Source: JANXYY01 sp035530875
GTDB taxonomy: Bacteria > Actinomycetota > Actinomycetes > Nanopelagicales > Nanopelagicaceae
DNA: 64,000 nucleotides
NCBI GenBank assembly: GCA_035530875.1
Contig: DATKUB010000061.1
Coordinates: 1-64,000, forward strand
Direction: 5' to 3'
Shown piece by piece: positions 51,150 to 60,608 of the stretch. Positions within the stretch are counted from its first letter, which is position 1; the number at the start of each line of letters is the position of its first letter. The translations under genes and the position numbers were made by a program. A model generated the notes under the pieces. That model did no database searches. It worked only from the letters and a program-made list of their open reading frames with translations, and had not been told where the DNA came from.

Positions 51150-52769
51150 CTATGAAAGTTCCGGTTCCATGTCTATTGCACCACTCGGACACTCCGTCGC
51201 ACAGATGCCACAGCCTTTGCAATAGTCCAGGTTGAACTCATAGTTTCCTTCGCCAAATTTTATGACGGCGTTGTCCGGACATACTCCGAAGCAATTGTCA
51301 CAAGAAAAACAGTTACCGCAAGAAAGGCACCTTCTCGCTTCAAACAGCGCTGTCTGTTCGTCTAGACCTTGGACAACTTCGTCAAAGTTAGTGGCCCTTC
51401 GCGCAGCATCGAGCTTTCCGCGAACCGTCCTTGGCGCATCGGAGTAGTACCAGGTGTTGAGACGATCAAAAGTGGCCATATCTGGCCTTGGAGCATGGAC
51501 GAACTGTTCACCTTGGAGCCAAGCATCGATTGCGCGGGCAGCTTGCTTACCGTGGCCGATTGCATTGGTGGCCGTTCGCTCGCCGGGCACTGCATCTCCA
51601 CCAGCGAATAGCCCATTTCGCCCTGTCATCAAGTATTCATCGACCTGGATCACTCCATCGTCAATGCTCACACCTTCAATGTTTTCGATAAGTGATAGAT
51701 CGACCTCCTGGCCAAGAGCCAGAATCACGGAGTCCGCTTCTAAGGTTTCGAACTCACCGGTCGGCTGTGGGAAACCCTTATCGTCCAACTCCATCTTCTC
51801 GACCGTGACCAAGCCTTCGTTCACCCAAGAGATTGTTGAAAGCCAACGCATGATGATGCCTTCGTCCAGGGCCTCATTGATTTCGACCTCATGAGCCGGC
51901 ATCCGCTCGCGATTTCTGCGATAGACGACGACCGCTTCATAAGCGCCGAGTCGGCGAGCGGTTCGAGCGGCGTCCAGGGCAGTGTTGCCGCCGCCGTATA
52001 CGACTACGCGACGGCCAAGTAGAGGCGGCTCGCCTTCGGCTGTCATGTGCAGCATCGAGACCGCGTCAAGAATGTGCGCGGTGTCACCCGCGGGAATGAA
52101 GGCACGACGACCCAAATGAGCGCCGATCGCCAGAAATACCGCGTCGAATCCTTCGTCCAGCGCCAAACTGGCGTCTTCCACTTTCGAATTGCATTCGATA
52201 ACTACACCCATATTGGTGATGCGCGAAATCTCGGCATCTAAAACTTCGCGCGGGAGGCGGTAAGCCGGAATGCCATACCGCATCATGCCGCCTGGGTCTG
52301 CAGCACTCTCTCGGATGGTCACCTGATGGCCTTTAAGGGCGAGGTGATACGCCGCGGAAAGTCCAGATGGTCCAGACCCAATCACCAGGATTTTCTTGCC
52401 GGAAGGTGGAGCTTCAACGGTGAATTGCCAATCCTTTGAAATAGCGTGATCGCCAAGAAAACGTTCGACAGAATTGATACCTACAGTTTCATCAAGTTCG
52501 GCCCGATTACAAGCAGTCTGACATGGGTGATAGCAAATCCGGCCCATGATCGCAGGCAGCGGATTGTCTCGAGTGAGATGGCGCCAGGCTGATTCGTAGT
52601 TGCCCGCTTCGCCATCGTAAAGCCAGCCCTGGATATCCTCGCCAGCCGGGCAAGCGTCGTTGCAAGGAGGTAGGCGATGAACATAAACGGGTCGCTCGGT
52701 CCGCCATGAGCCAGTGTGATTGGCCAAGGAGGAGCCGATGTCGAGAGTGATTGCAAACGGCTTACCCAT
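51150..52769 (-). CDS. GltD-like NAD(P)H oxidoreductase fused to a PorD-like ferredoxin
   Basis: A 539-residue iron-sulfur flavoprotein. The N-terminal cluster region (LPPCNDACPAGEDIQGW; GRICYHPCQTACNRA) and FAD/NAD sites (ILVIGSGPSGLSAAYHLA; VVVYGGGNTALDAARTARRLG; GLFAGGDAVPG) match the glutamate synthase small-subunit/NfnB family. The last 60 residues add two 4Fe-4S sites (CDNCFGVCPD; CKGCGICATECPSGAID), as in PorD. The start at 52769 overlaps porB. It likely moves electrons between the 2-oxoacid oxidoreductase and NAD(P). Confidence 0.9.
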   Translation of the reverse strand: MGKPFAITLDIGSSLANHTGSWRTERPVYVHRLPPCNDACPAGEDIQGWLYDGEAGNYESAWRHLTRDNPLPAIMGRICYHPCQTACNRAELDETVGINSVERFLGDHAISKDWQFTVEAPPSGKKILVIGSGPSGLSAAYHLALKGHQVTIRESAADPGGMMRYGIPAYRLPREVLDAEISRITNMGVVIECNSKVEDASLALDEGFDAVFLAIGAHLGRRAFIPAGDTAHILDAVSMLHMTAEGEPPLLGRRVVVYGGGNTALDAARTARRLGAYEAVVVYRRNRERMPAHEVEINEALDEGIIMRWLSTISWVNEGLVTVEKMELDDKGFPQPTGEFETLEADSVILALGQEVDLSLIENIEGVSIDDGVIQVDEYLMTGRNGLFAGGDAVPGERTATNAIGHGKQAARAIDAWLQGEQFVHAPRPDMATFDRLNTWYYSDAPRTVRGKLDAARRATNFDEVVQGLDEQTALFEARRCLSCGNCFSCDNCFGVCPDNAVIKFGEGNYEFNLDYCKGCGICATECPSGAIDMEPELS

Positions 52770-53775
52770 GATTTGTATCCGCCTCCTCGGAGTCCCAAAG
52801 ATTGAATTTTGCAACGTTCTTATCGGCTATAGCTTGGATGGCAGAGAGCATCTCAGAGTGGCCATTGGCACCGAATAGGTGAGCGAACCGCTTCTGTGGC
52901 TTTAAATACTCTTCCACCCGAACGCGTCTTCTAATCTTCTTCGTTTCCGTAATTTCGCCGTATTCAGCTTCAAATACTGGGAAAAGCCCAGATTCGGTTG
53001 CAAGGCGAGCCAACTTGATTGTCTCTTCTGACCGGGAACCCCAACCGAGTGGGCAGGGAACAAGGATGTGAAGGTAGCGAGCACCTCTCATCCCCATCGC
53101 CTTCTTTACTTTTGCCTCGAGGTCATGCAAATCGGCGACCGTAGCCGTTGCCACGTATGGAATTCCATGAGCCATCGCGATTAGCGGCAAATTCTTTCCT
53201 TGAGTGAACGAGGCACCAGGGTGTTCCCCAACTGCGTGAGAAGTATTTGTTCGAGCCCCAGGAGGTGTTGCCCCTGAGCGCTGAACCCCCGTATTCATAT
53301 ATGCCTCATTGTCATAACAAATGTAAAGAACATCATCGTTACGTTCGAACATTCCAGACAGCGGCCCGAAACCAATGTCGACGGTTCCGCCATCACCACC
53401 TTGAGCAACGACTCGAATATCGCTCTTGCCTTGCGCCTTGAGCGCTGCTGCTACGCCGGTGGCAACTGCGGAGGCATTGCCAAATAAAGAGTGAATCCAG
53501 GGAAGGCGCCACGAGGTTTCGGGATAGGGCGTCGAAAAAACCTCTAGGCATCCGGTCGCGTTGACCGCCACCAACTTTCCATCTGTGGCCGCCATCGCGG
53601 CATCAATCGCGTATCGGGCGCCAAGTGCTTCACCGCAGCCTTGACAGGCTCGGTGACCCGACGTCAGCGAGTTCGATCTAGAAGTACTCGATTGCACTGA
53701 CAGATCCGCCTCGTCTATCAGGCGATTTCCAACCGCAAAAGATCCCACTTGATAGAACTTCAAAGGTGTACTCAT
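52762..53775 (-). CDS. porB: 2-oxoacid:ferredoxin oxidoreductase beta subunit
   Basis: A 337-residue thiamine diphosphate subunit. ACQGCGEALGARYAIDAAM binds an iron-sulfur/TPP edge, and QGGDGGTVDIGFGPLSG, then DDVLYICYDNEAYMNTGVQRSGATP, is the TPP-binding loop of PorB. LHILVPCPLGWG is also typical. It overlaps porA by ATGA and the NAD(P)H module by 8 bp. With porA and porC it forms a complete enzyme that decarboxylates pyruvate or a similar 2-oxoacid to an acyl-CoA (or, in relatives, oxalate). Confidence 0.93.
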   Translation of the reverse strand: MSTPLKFYQVGSFAVGNRLIDEADLSVQSSTSRSNSLTSGHRACQGCGEALGARYAIDAAMAATDGKLVAVNATGCLEVFSTPYPETSWRLPWIHSLFGNASAVATGVAAALKAQGKSDIRVVAQGGDGGTVDIGFGPLSGMFERNDDVLYICYDNEAYMNTGVQRSGATPPGARTNTSHAVGEHPGASFTQGKNLPLIAMAHGIPYVATATVADLHDLEAKVKKAMGMRGARYLHILVPCPLGWGSRSEETIKLARLATESGLFPVFEAEYGEITETKKIRRRVRVEEYLKPQKRFAHLFGANGHSEMLSAIQAIADKNVAKFNLWDSEEADTNHG

Positions 53776-55028
53776 CGTGACCCCACATCCCGCAGCAAGT
53801 TCTCTGCCATCGGCCCGGATCTACGCTGTTGGCGGTTTCGCTCTAGTTCGCGGTTGATCAACTCCACGTCTAAGTCGACGAAAGTTAGTTCAGGCAACGT
53901 ATCGTCGATTGCCTGAACAACAACGCCGCGAATCGATTTGATTGTCACCGGTCGGCCGCCCAGGCCGGCCACCGCAGTCGAGATCTTTATCGAGGTATCC
54001 CTAAGCGCGGTTCGAACATTTGATGAAACGATCCCGCCGATACCAGGTGCAAAGGCCCGCTCAACCACAATGACTTTCTTGGCATGCATTACAGAAGTGC
54101 GGACTGAATCAAGCGGAAACGGCCGAAAAGAAGTAATCCCAAGAACTCCAACCTTCGTACCCAGCTCGCGCATCTCATCCACTACATCTTTTATGGTGCC
54201 AATGACGGAGCCGAGCGCCACCAGAATGATTTCGGCATCATCAACTTGGTAACTCGTAACGAGTCCGTCTAGATCGTGTTCGCCACCAGCTCTCCTACCA
54301 AAGAGCTTCACAAAGTCTTCGGCAAGGTCGGGAATCAACTCAAGAGCCTGCACCTGCTTGGCGTGCCCTAAATAACGAACCTCAGTAAATGCCTCTGGGC
54401 CAACCATCGCTCCGATCGACATCGGGTCACTCGGATCCAACAATTGACGCGGCGTATAAGGCGGCAAGAATTGATCTACTTCGGATTGTTCCGGTAGATC
54501 AATGCGTTCCACAGCATGGGTGAGAACAAAACCATCCATGCAGACCATTACCGGCAGCGAAACCTCCTCGGCGATTCGGAAGGCAAGAATGTGGAGGTCC
54601 GACGCCGTCTGGTTGTCCTGCGCGTACAACTGAATCCACCCGGAATCACGTTGGCTCATCGAATCGCTGTGATCATTCCAGATATTGATCGGCGCACCAA
54701 TCGCCCGATTGGCGACCGTCATTACTATCGGCAGCCCTAGTCCAGAAGCGTTGTAGAGCGGCTCAACCATGAAGAGTAGCCCTTGACTAGCCGTGGCCGT
54801 ATAGACGCGAGCGCCCGTTGCCGAAGCGCCAATTGCAACCGACATTGCGGAAAACTCGGATTCGACATTTACAAACTGGCAGGTCCCAAGTTCTCCAAGC
54901 CGTACTATCTCGTCAAGAGCTTCGACAATATGAGTCTGCGGTGAAATCGGGTAGGCACACACCACCGCAGGTCTACATGCCGCCACGGTCTCGGCCACTG
55001 CACGCGATCCTTCAATTTGTCGAAGCAT
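53772..55028 (-). CDS. porA: 2-oxoacid:ferredoxin oxidoreductase alpha subunit
   Basis: A 418-residue subunit with the pyrimidine-binding domain: GSRAVAETVAACRPAVVCAYPISPQTHIVEAL and NVESEFSAMSVAIGASATGARVYTATASQGLLFM. The ATG at 55028 follows GGAAGG and overlaps porC by 17 bp; an earlier in-frame ATG would lie inside porC and is rejected. YPITPQT-type sequence (YPISPQT) supports a pyruvate-like 2-oxoacid. It partners porB and porC. Confidence 0.93.
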   Translation of the reverse strand: MLRQIEGSRAVAETVAACRPAVVCAYPISPQTHIVEALDEIVRLGELGTCQFVNVESEFSAMSVAIGASATGARVYTATASQGLLFMVEPLYNASGLGLPIVMTVANRAIGAPINIWNDHSDSMSQRDSGWIQLYAQDNQTASDLHILAFRIAEEVSLPVMVCMDGFVLTHAVERIDLPEQSEVDQFLPPYTPRQLLDPSDPMSIGAMVGPEAFTEVRYLGHAKQVQALELIPDLAEDFVKLFGRRAGGEHDLDGLVTSYQVDDAEIILVALGSVIGTIKDVVDEMRELGTKVGVLGITSFRPFPLDSVRTSVMHAKKVIVVERAFAPGIGGIVSSNVRTALRDTSIKISTAVAGLGGRPVTIKSIRGVVVQAIDDTLPELTFVDLDVELINRELERNRQQRRSGPMAENLLRDVGSR

Positions 55029-55602
55029 GTTCCGCAACCTTCCGTCCGGCAAGCACAAACTCGTGCGCCTCGCGCGCTGCGTCCGCGTTTGCTTCTGCGA
55101 TTTTTGCCGGAAATCGCTCCTCGATAGCATTAAGAACACTGTCGAGAGTGACTAATTCGGTGATGGCAGCAAAAGCTCCGAGCAACGCGGCATTCGGCAA
55201 TGGCCGTCCAACGTGCCTAAGCGCAATCTCCGAGGCCGGGACAATAAGGCTTCGTTCGCTTTGGCGATTTTCAAAAAATTCTTCAAGACCTAACTCATTG
55301 AAAGACTTAGTCGAGTTGATGAGAATAAACGCATCGGGCGCGGCGCCAGCAAAGACATCAACGGATTGGAGCAACGTCGAATCCTGAATGATCAACGCAT
55401 CTGGCTCCATAACAGGTTCGCGCGAGCGTATCTGGAGTTTACTTATACGACAGAAAGCCACGACCGGAGCGCCAGTACGTTCCGAACCAAAACTGGGGAA
55501 TGCCTGAGCGAAAAGCTCATCTTGGAAAGCTGCGACGCTCAGAAGTTCCGCGGCGGTAACTACACCCTGCCCGCCGCGTCCATGAATCCGCACTTGGAAC
55601 AC
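55012..55602 (-). CDS. porC: 2-oxoacid:ferredoxin oxidoreductase gamma subunit
   Basis: A 196-residue subunit. RIHGRGGQGVVTAAELLSVAAF and AQAFPSFGSERTGAPVVAFCRI are family hallmarks, followed by LINSTKSF and GRPLPNAALLGAFA. It is the first gene of the por set; its end overlaps porA. The separate delta ferredoxin is not present as a gene, because it is fused to the NAD(P)H module downstream. Confidence 0.93.
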   Translation of the reverse strand: MFQVRIHGRGGQGVVTAAELLSVAAFQDELFAQAFPSFGSERTGAPVVAFCRISKLQIRSREPVMEPDALIIQDSTLLQSVDVFAGAAPDAFILINSTKSFNELGLEEFFENRQSERSLIVPASEIALRHVGRPLPNAALLGAFAAITELVTLDSVLNAIEERFPAKIAEANADAAREAHEFVLAGRKVAEHASTN

Positions 55603-55634
55603 ACTTCATCCTATTGGGATCGATTGCTAAATGC

Positions 55635-56012
55635 TTAATCTCGAACGAGACAAAACTCATTCCCTTCCGGATCAGCCATCCTGATCCAGACTGCGCCGGC
55701 CTCTTCAATTGGGATCTGGTCGATCCGGCTCGCACCAATTCTCAGCAAACGCTGCGATTCAATTTCGATATCCGGTACGTGGAGATCAAGGTGAAGGCGA
55801 TTCTTGGTCGTTCTGGCCTCCGGCACCCGCTGAAGAATCACCTTTGGGCGCGATCCAGCCGGATCCAAGATGGAGTAGTAAGTGGCGCTTGAATCTGCAT
55901 AGCGCTCTAGATCGGCAACCCCAGGCACATAATTCAGGGCTGACAGCCAGAACTTGGCCATGGCCTGGAGGTCCTGAACATCCATTGCGATTTGGATCAC
56001 AATTTCCGGCAT
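55635..56012 (-). CDS. VOC (glyoxalase/bleomycin-resistance) family protein
   Basis: A 125-residue protein with two beta-alpha-beta-beta-beta halves: VIQIAMDVQDLQAMAKFWLSAL and RLHLDLHVPDIEIESQRLLRIGA, ending IRMADPEGNEFCLVRD. This is typical of actinobacterial glyoxalase-like members. Its small-molecule substrate is unknown. It lies 6 bp after the choline-dehydrogenase-like gene and 32 bp before porC. Confidence 0.9.
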   Translation of the reverse strand: MPEIVIQIAMDVQDLQAMAKFWLSALNYVPGVADLERYADSSATYYSILDPAGSRPKVILQRVPEARTTKNRLHLDLHVPDIEIESQRLLRIGASRIDQIPIEEAGAVWIRMADPEGNEFCLVRD

Positions 56013-56018
56013 TGAGAC

Positions 56019-57668
56019 CTACTTTGCATTTTCATGTCGGTAGAACGGCTCAGCGATCGGCGGCAACGGTTGGTTGCCAAGAATCAGGTCAGCGGCCCGC
56101 TCAGCCACCATCATCACGGGAGCGTAGATGTTCCCATTTGTAACGAATGGAAACACGGATGCGTCTGCCACTCGCAATCCTTGGACGCCATGTACCCGCA
56201 TCGTCTCAGGATCAACAACCGACATCGAATCTGTCCCCATCTTGGCGGTGCAGGAAGGATGAAGGGCGGTTTCTCCATCCTTTCGAACCCAGTCGAGGAT
56301 TTCTTCATCGGTATCTACAGTTTCACCTGGCGATGTCTCCCCGCCGTTATAGGGCGCCATTGCGGGTTGGTTAAGAAGTGCGCGAGCCACCCGAATCGCC
56401 TCGATCCATTCACGTCGATCCTGGTCGGTCGAAAGATAGTTAAACCTTAGAGCGGGATGGATCTTTGGATCGGTGGAAGTGATCTTGACGGAGCCGCGCG
56501 CATCGGAATACATCGGGCCAATGTGCACTTGATAGCCATGGCCCCCCGATGGCGCGGTGCCGTCGTAGCGAATGGCAATGGGCAGAAAGTGAAACATGAG
56601 GTTTGGGTAGGCGACGTCATCATTGCTGCGGGTAAACCCACCGGCCTCGAAGTGATTCGTGGCACCAGGTCCCTTGCGAAAGAAGAGCCATTGCGCTCCG
56701 ATAAAAGGACGCCGCCATTTCTTCAGCATCGGCTGCATCGATACCGGTTTCTTGCAGGAGTACTGGACATATACCTCAAGGTGATCCTGAAGATTCTCGC
56801 CTACCCCTGGCAGATCTTGTACAACTGGAATTCCCAATTTTGAGAGCTCCGCTGAATTTCCAACACCGGATAGCTGAAGAATTTGAGGAGTGTTGATCGC
56901 GCCACCGCAGAGAACGATTTCGGTTCCGCGGATTATCTGAGTCTTCCCTCGAATGACTACCTCAACTCCAACCGCGCGTTTGTCTTCGAAAACAACACGC
57001 TGTACAAACGCACGCGTCCTTACCGTTAGGTTCTTTCGTTTCAGCGCTGGATATAGGTAGGCACGCGCTGCGCTTAGGCGGCGACCTCGGAAAATGTTAC
57101 GGTCAAATGCGGCAAAACCTTCTTGTCGATAGCCGTTAACATCGTCGGTCAGTTGATACCCCGCCTCTTGAACTGATTTAAAAAACGCTTTGAAAAGCGG
57201 GTTCGCTACTGGCCCGCGTTCTAGCACCAGCGGTCCGCTGTGCCCGCGAAATGCCGTGTCCGGATCCGCGAGACAATTCTCCATCTTTTTAAAATATGGA
57301 AGGCAGTGGGCATAGTCCCAACTTCCCATCCCTGGTTCCTTTGCCCAACGTTCGTAGTCCAATGGGTTACCTCGTTGAAAAATCATGCCGTTGATACTGC
57401 TGGACCCACCCAGGACTTTGCCTCGGGCATGATAGATACGACGGTTGTTCATGAACGGCTCTGGTTCGGATTCGTACTTCCAGTCATAAAATCTGCTGCC
57501 GATTGGGAATGCCAGCGCCGCCGGCATGTGGATGAAGACGTCCCATTTGAAATCACGCCGGCCAGCTTCAAGAACCAGAACATTATGCTTTGGGTTCGCG
57601 CTCAACCGATTGGCCAACGAACTGCCGGCCGAACCGCCGCCCACAATTATGTAGTCGTACTGCGTCAC
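56019..57668 (-). CDS. betA: GMC oxidoreductase, choline dehydrogenase-like
   Basis: A 549-residue FAD enzyme. DYIIVGGGSAGSSLANRLS binds FAD; HARGKVLGGSSSINGMIFQRG and GAINTPQILQLSGVG are the two GMC signatures; the active-site region is TALHPSCTAKMG and ends VTNGNIYAPVMMVAERAADLI. Length and motifs suit choline dehydrogenase, oxidising choline to betaine aldehyde. A betaine-uptake system and an aldehyde dehydrogenase lie upstream on the same strand. The start is GTG, overlapping the folD stop by GTGA. Confidence 0.9.
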   Translation of the reverse strand: MTQYDYIIVGGGSAGSSLANRLSANPKHNVLVLEAGRRDFKWDVFIHMPAALAFPIGSRFYDWKYESEPEPFMNNRRIYHARGKVLGGSSSINGMIFQRGNPLDYERWAKEPGMGSWDYAHCLPYFKKMENCLADPDTAFRGHSGPLVLERGPVANPLFKAFFKSVQEAGYQLTDDVNGYRQEGFAAFDRNIFRGRRLSAARAYLYPALKRKNLTVRTRAFVQRVVFEDKRAVGVEVVIRGKTQIIRGTEIVLCGGAINTPQILQLSGVGNSAELSKLGIPVVQDLPGVGENLQDHLEVYVQYSCKKPVSMQPMLKKWRRPFIGAQWLFFRKGPGATNHFEAGGFTRSNDDVAYPNLMFHFLPIAIRYDGTAPSGGHGYQVHIGPMYSDARGSVKITSTDPKIHPALRFNYLSTDQDRREWIEAIRVARALLNQPAMAPYNGGETSPGETVDTDEEILDWVRKDGETALHPSCTAKMGTDSMSVVDPETMRVHGVQGLRVADASVFPFVTNGNIYAPVMMVAERAADLILGNQPLPPIAEPFYRHENAK

Positions 57669-58516
57669 TTCGCGCTCGCCTCAGCCGCTTCAACGACATT
57701 TGTGATCAGCATGGCGCGAGTCATGGGACCTACGCCGCCCGGCATTGGGGCGATGTAACTGGCAACCTCGTTCACTGATGGATGGACATCCCCGACCAAA
57801 CCCTCTGGAGTCCGAGTGATTCCGACGTCCAGAACCACGGCTCCGTCGCGGATCATCTCGCCTCGAATCATGTGCGGGACGCCCGCGGCAGCGACAATGA
57901 TATCCGCGCGCTTCAAGTGGGCGTTCAAATCCTTAGTGCCGGTGTGGGTCAAAATTACAGTTGCGTTCTCACTCTTTCGCGTCAACAAGAGCCCGAGCGG
58001 ACGGCCGACGGTGACTCCGCGGCCGACGATTACAACTTCAGCACCGTTAAGGGGTATTTCGAAGCGGCGCAACAATTCGACTATCCCTCGAGGAGTGCAA
58101 GGTAGCGGAGCGGCTTTGCCAAGAACGAGGCGGCCCAAATTGATTGGATGTAATCCATCTGCATCTTTGGTTGGATCCATTGCTTCCAGCGCGGCGAAGG
58201 AATCGAGTCCGTTTGGCAACGGCAGCTGAACGATGTATCCAGTACAGGCGGGATTGGCGTTCAACTGAGCGATCATCGCCATAACCTCGGCTTGGGTAGC
58301 AGTGGCTGGCAGATCCGCTCGAATTGAAGCTATCCCTACTTCTGCGCAATCACGGTGCTTGCCAGCTACATAAGAGTGGGATCCGGGATCATCACCAATC
58401 AGAACTGTACCTAGGCCCGGCGTTATCCCCTTTGCCTTAAGCGCTTCAACTCGCTTTGCCAGCTCTGCCTTAATTGCACTAGCGGTTGCCTTGCCGTCAA
58501 GAAGTTTTGCGCTCAC
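57665..58516 (-). CDS. folD: Methylenetetrahydrofolate dehydrogenase/cyclohydrolase FolD
   Basis: A 283-residue bifunctional enzyme that oxidises 5,10-methylene-THF to 10-formyl-THF. GDDPGSHSYVAGKHRDCAEVGI holds the catalytic Tyr-x3-Lys; GYIVQLPLP, DADGLHPINLGRL and VVIVGRGVTVGRPLGLLL follow, with MPGGVGPMTRAML near the end. The GTG at 58516 after GGAG fits the family start better than the earlier ATG. It is cotranscribed with the GMC oxidase and supplies PurU's substrate. Confidence 0.95.
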   Translation of the reverse strand: MSAKLLDGKATASAIKAELAKRVEALKAKGITPGLGTVLIGDDPGSHSYVAGKHRDCAEVGIASIRADLPATATQAEVMAMIAQLNANPACTGYIVQLPLPNGLDSFAALEAMDPTKDADGLHPINLGRLVLGKAAPLPCTPRGIVELLRRFEIPLNGAEVVIVGRGVTVGRPLGLLLTRKSENATVILTHTGTKDLNAHLKRADIIVAAAGVPHMIRGEMIRDGAVVLDVGITRTPEGLVGDVHPSVNEVASYIAPMPGGVGPMTRAMLITNVVEAAEASAK

Positions 58517-58567
58517 GATTGCTCCATATCTAGGTTTTTTTAATGTCACTAGTCTCTATTTTTCTTT

Positions 58568-59455
58568 TTAGAGCCAGTAGTCGTTGATGTACTTCTCGCC
58601 CTCGTCGCAGAAAAACGTGACAACATTCTCCACTTGATACTTCTCACGAAGATCTCGAGCCGCCATTAGGTGGGCTCCAGATGATGGTCCTACGAAAATG
58701 CCGTGATGCCCAGCCAACTGTCGCATTTCTTCGATTGCGGCATCTGAGTCGATAGCAACATAGCCGTCGATATCTTTCTTGTGGCGCTCGATGATTCCAG
58801 GTACGAAACCATCGGCAATGCCCTCGATCAGGTGCTTGGCTACTTCGCCGCAGAGAATCGTGCAAGATTCGTTTGGCTCAAGGGCAATAACTCGGCAGGC
58901 CGGATTTACCGCCTTGAACGCTTGTCCGACGCCGATGATCGTGCCGCCGGTGCCAACCCCGCCGACTACCAAATCCGGCAAAACACCCTCGGGGAGCTGT
59001 TTGAGAATCTCCTGCCCAAGCCAAGTTCGATTCTCCTCGACGTTCCACTCATTATCGAACTGTTGGGGTGCAAAGTAGCCCGGAAGACTTCCTAATCGAC
59101 GCACCTCAGCTAATGCATCATTCACGTGAAAGTCGCCGATGGTGTGGACTTCGGCGCCGAATGCGCGCGATATCGCGGTGCGTTCGGGGCTCATCCCATT
59201 GGGCATCACGACAAGCATTCGGTAACCCTTCACAGCCGCCACCATGCTCATTGCATTTCCGGTGTTGCCGCTCGAAGCTTCGACAATCGTGTCTCCGGGT
59301 TTCAATAACCCTTCTCGCTCCGCTCGCTCAATCATGTACTTGGCGATTCTGGCCTTTATAGAACCAGATGGATTTAGAAACTCCATCTTCACCCAGATGC
59401 CATCAATTTTAATCAGCGGAGTATTTCCAATTGCATCCAGAATGGTTGATGCCAT
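58568..59455 (-). CDS. cysK: Cysteine synthase family PLP enzyme
   Basis: A 295-residue fold-type II PLP enzyme. IGNTPLIKI, the PLP lysine in NPSGSIKARIA, SSGNTGNAMSMVAAVKGY, GGVGTGGTIIGVG and GIFVGPSSGAHLMAA are family motifs. The ATG at 59455 has GGAGA at good spacing. The N-terminus and PLP loop are shorter than in housekeeping CysK, and it may use another beta-replacement or elimination substrate. Its place between betaine uptake and folD could mean serine or cysteine handling of C1 products. Confidence 0.85.
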   Translation of the reverse strand: MASTILDAIGNTPLIKIDGIWVKMEFLNPSGSIKARIAKYMIERAEREGLLKPGDTIVEASSGNTGNAMSMVAAVKGYRMLVVMPNGMSPERTAISRAFGAEVHTIGDFHVNDALAEVRRLGSLPGYFAPQQFDNEWNVEENRTWLGQEILKQLPEGVLPDLVVGGVGTGGTIIGVGQAFKAVNPACRVIALEPNESCTILCGEVAKHLIEGIADGFVPGIIERHKKDIDGYVAIDSDAAIEEMRQLAGHHGIFVGPSSGAHLMAARDLREKYQVENVVTFFCDEGEKYINDYWL

Positions 59456-59508
59456 ACTCATTTCTCCGCTCAGTTTTATGATCGTTTTCGATCTGTACTA
59501 ATTATGGT

Positions 59509-59542
59509 GCTCACTGCCCGAGGCAACCCTCGGGCAGTGAGC
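59509..59542. terminator. Strong hairpin after the betaine-binding protein gene
   Basis: A perfect 15-bp stem (GCTCACTGCCCGAGG and its complement) with a 4-nt loop lies 8 bp after the binding-protein stop. No T run follows on the minus strand, so it may end or stabilise the uptake operon transcript. Confidence 0.7.
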
Positions 59543-59549
59543 GAATAGA

Positions 59550-60533
59550 TCAGCCAGCCAGCCAGGCTGCAACCTTGTCTGGGTTGGCGTCGACCCACTT
59601 CTTAGCCGCTTGGTCATCGGTCATCTTGTCTTGAGCGATGTATTTTGCGACCTCGTTCTGGTCATCGTTGGTCCAGTTGAAGTTCTTGACCAGGTTGTAT
59701 GCAGGTGAACCCGACGTCGCGAACTTTGTGCTTACCACCTTGTTGAGTGGGTATGGCGGGTAGTCGCAAGCGACCGTCTTTGGATCCGCATCACACCCAG
59801 GCGTGTATGGAGGCAGCGCAACGTGCTTCAGCGGCACCTCAGAGAGGAACCACTGTGGCTCATAGAAGTATCCGATTACGGGCTTCTTCTGAGTTTCGCC
59901 GTTGCGGAAGGCAGTGATCAATGCTGCTTCGCTGCCCGTATAAACGACCTTGAAGTTGAGTCCCAGGTTCTTGATGATGGCTTCATCGTTCGTCACGTAG
60001 GAAGGATCGCCATCTAGGAAGGCTCCCTTGCTACCTGATTCTGATGTCTTGAACATGCTTGCATACTTGTTCAAGTTCTTGTAATCCAAAATGTCCGGAT
60101 ACTTCTGGGCTAGCCATGGGTCTACATACCAGCCGATGATTCCCTGGTTTCCGGTCGGACCGGCGTCTTGGGCAACCTTCTGTTCCGTTATGTACTTCTT
60201 GGTTAGGTCGGCGTGACCCCAGTTCTCCAAAATGGCATCAACTTCGCCGGTGGCAAAGCCCTGCCAAGAAATTTCTTCACTCAAGTTCTTCTTAACAACG
60301 TTGCAACCCAATTTGGTCTGGGCAACGTATGCCACTACTGCAGCATCAGCTTCATACCCCACCCATGGATTCACCGCCAAGTTAAAAGTGCCACATGCCG
60401 GAGTAGATGTAGAACTTGATGCCGCCGCACTGCTTGTACTGCTGACCTTAGCTCCACCACATGCGGCGAGAACGAGCGAGGCGGCAGCGATCAAGAGCAC
60501 CAATGAGGTGCGTTTTGCGCCTTTTCGTACCAC
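59550..60533 (-). CDS. proX: Glycine betaine/choline ABC transporter binding lipoprotein
   Basis: About 327 residues. A lipoprotein signal ends in SLVLAAC, then a Ser/Thr/Ala linker. FNLAVNPWVGYEADAAVVAYVAQ, SWQGFATGEVDAILENWG and the aromatic-rich EPQWFLSE belong to the OpuAC/ProX family, whose aromatic box binds quaternary amines. The GTG at 60533 has AAGGAAGG 5 nt before it. It follows the fused permease gene by 75 bp. Confidence 0.9.
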   Translation of the reverse strand: MVRKGAKRTSLVLLIAAASLVLAACGGAKVSSTSSAAASSSTSTPACGTFNLAVNPWVGYEADAAVVAYVAQTKLGCNVVKKNLSEEISWQGFATGEVDAILENWGHADLTKKYITEQKVAQDAGPTGNQGIIGWYVDPWLAQKYPDILDYKNLNKYASMFKTSESGSKGAFLDGDPSYVTNDEAIIKNLGLNFKVVYTGSEAALITAFRNGETQKKPVIGYFYEPQWFLSEVPLKHVALPPYTPGCDADPKTVACDYPPYPLNKVVSTKFATSGSPAYNLVKNFNWTNDDQNEVAKYIAQDKMTDDQAAKKWVDANPDKVAAWLAG

Positions 60534-60608
60534 GAGGGCCTTCCTTCTCTTCTGATGACCAGCCTTCGGCCATATGTTCCCGCCGATCAATTGAGCGACG
60601 GAGTTTAT

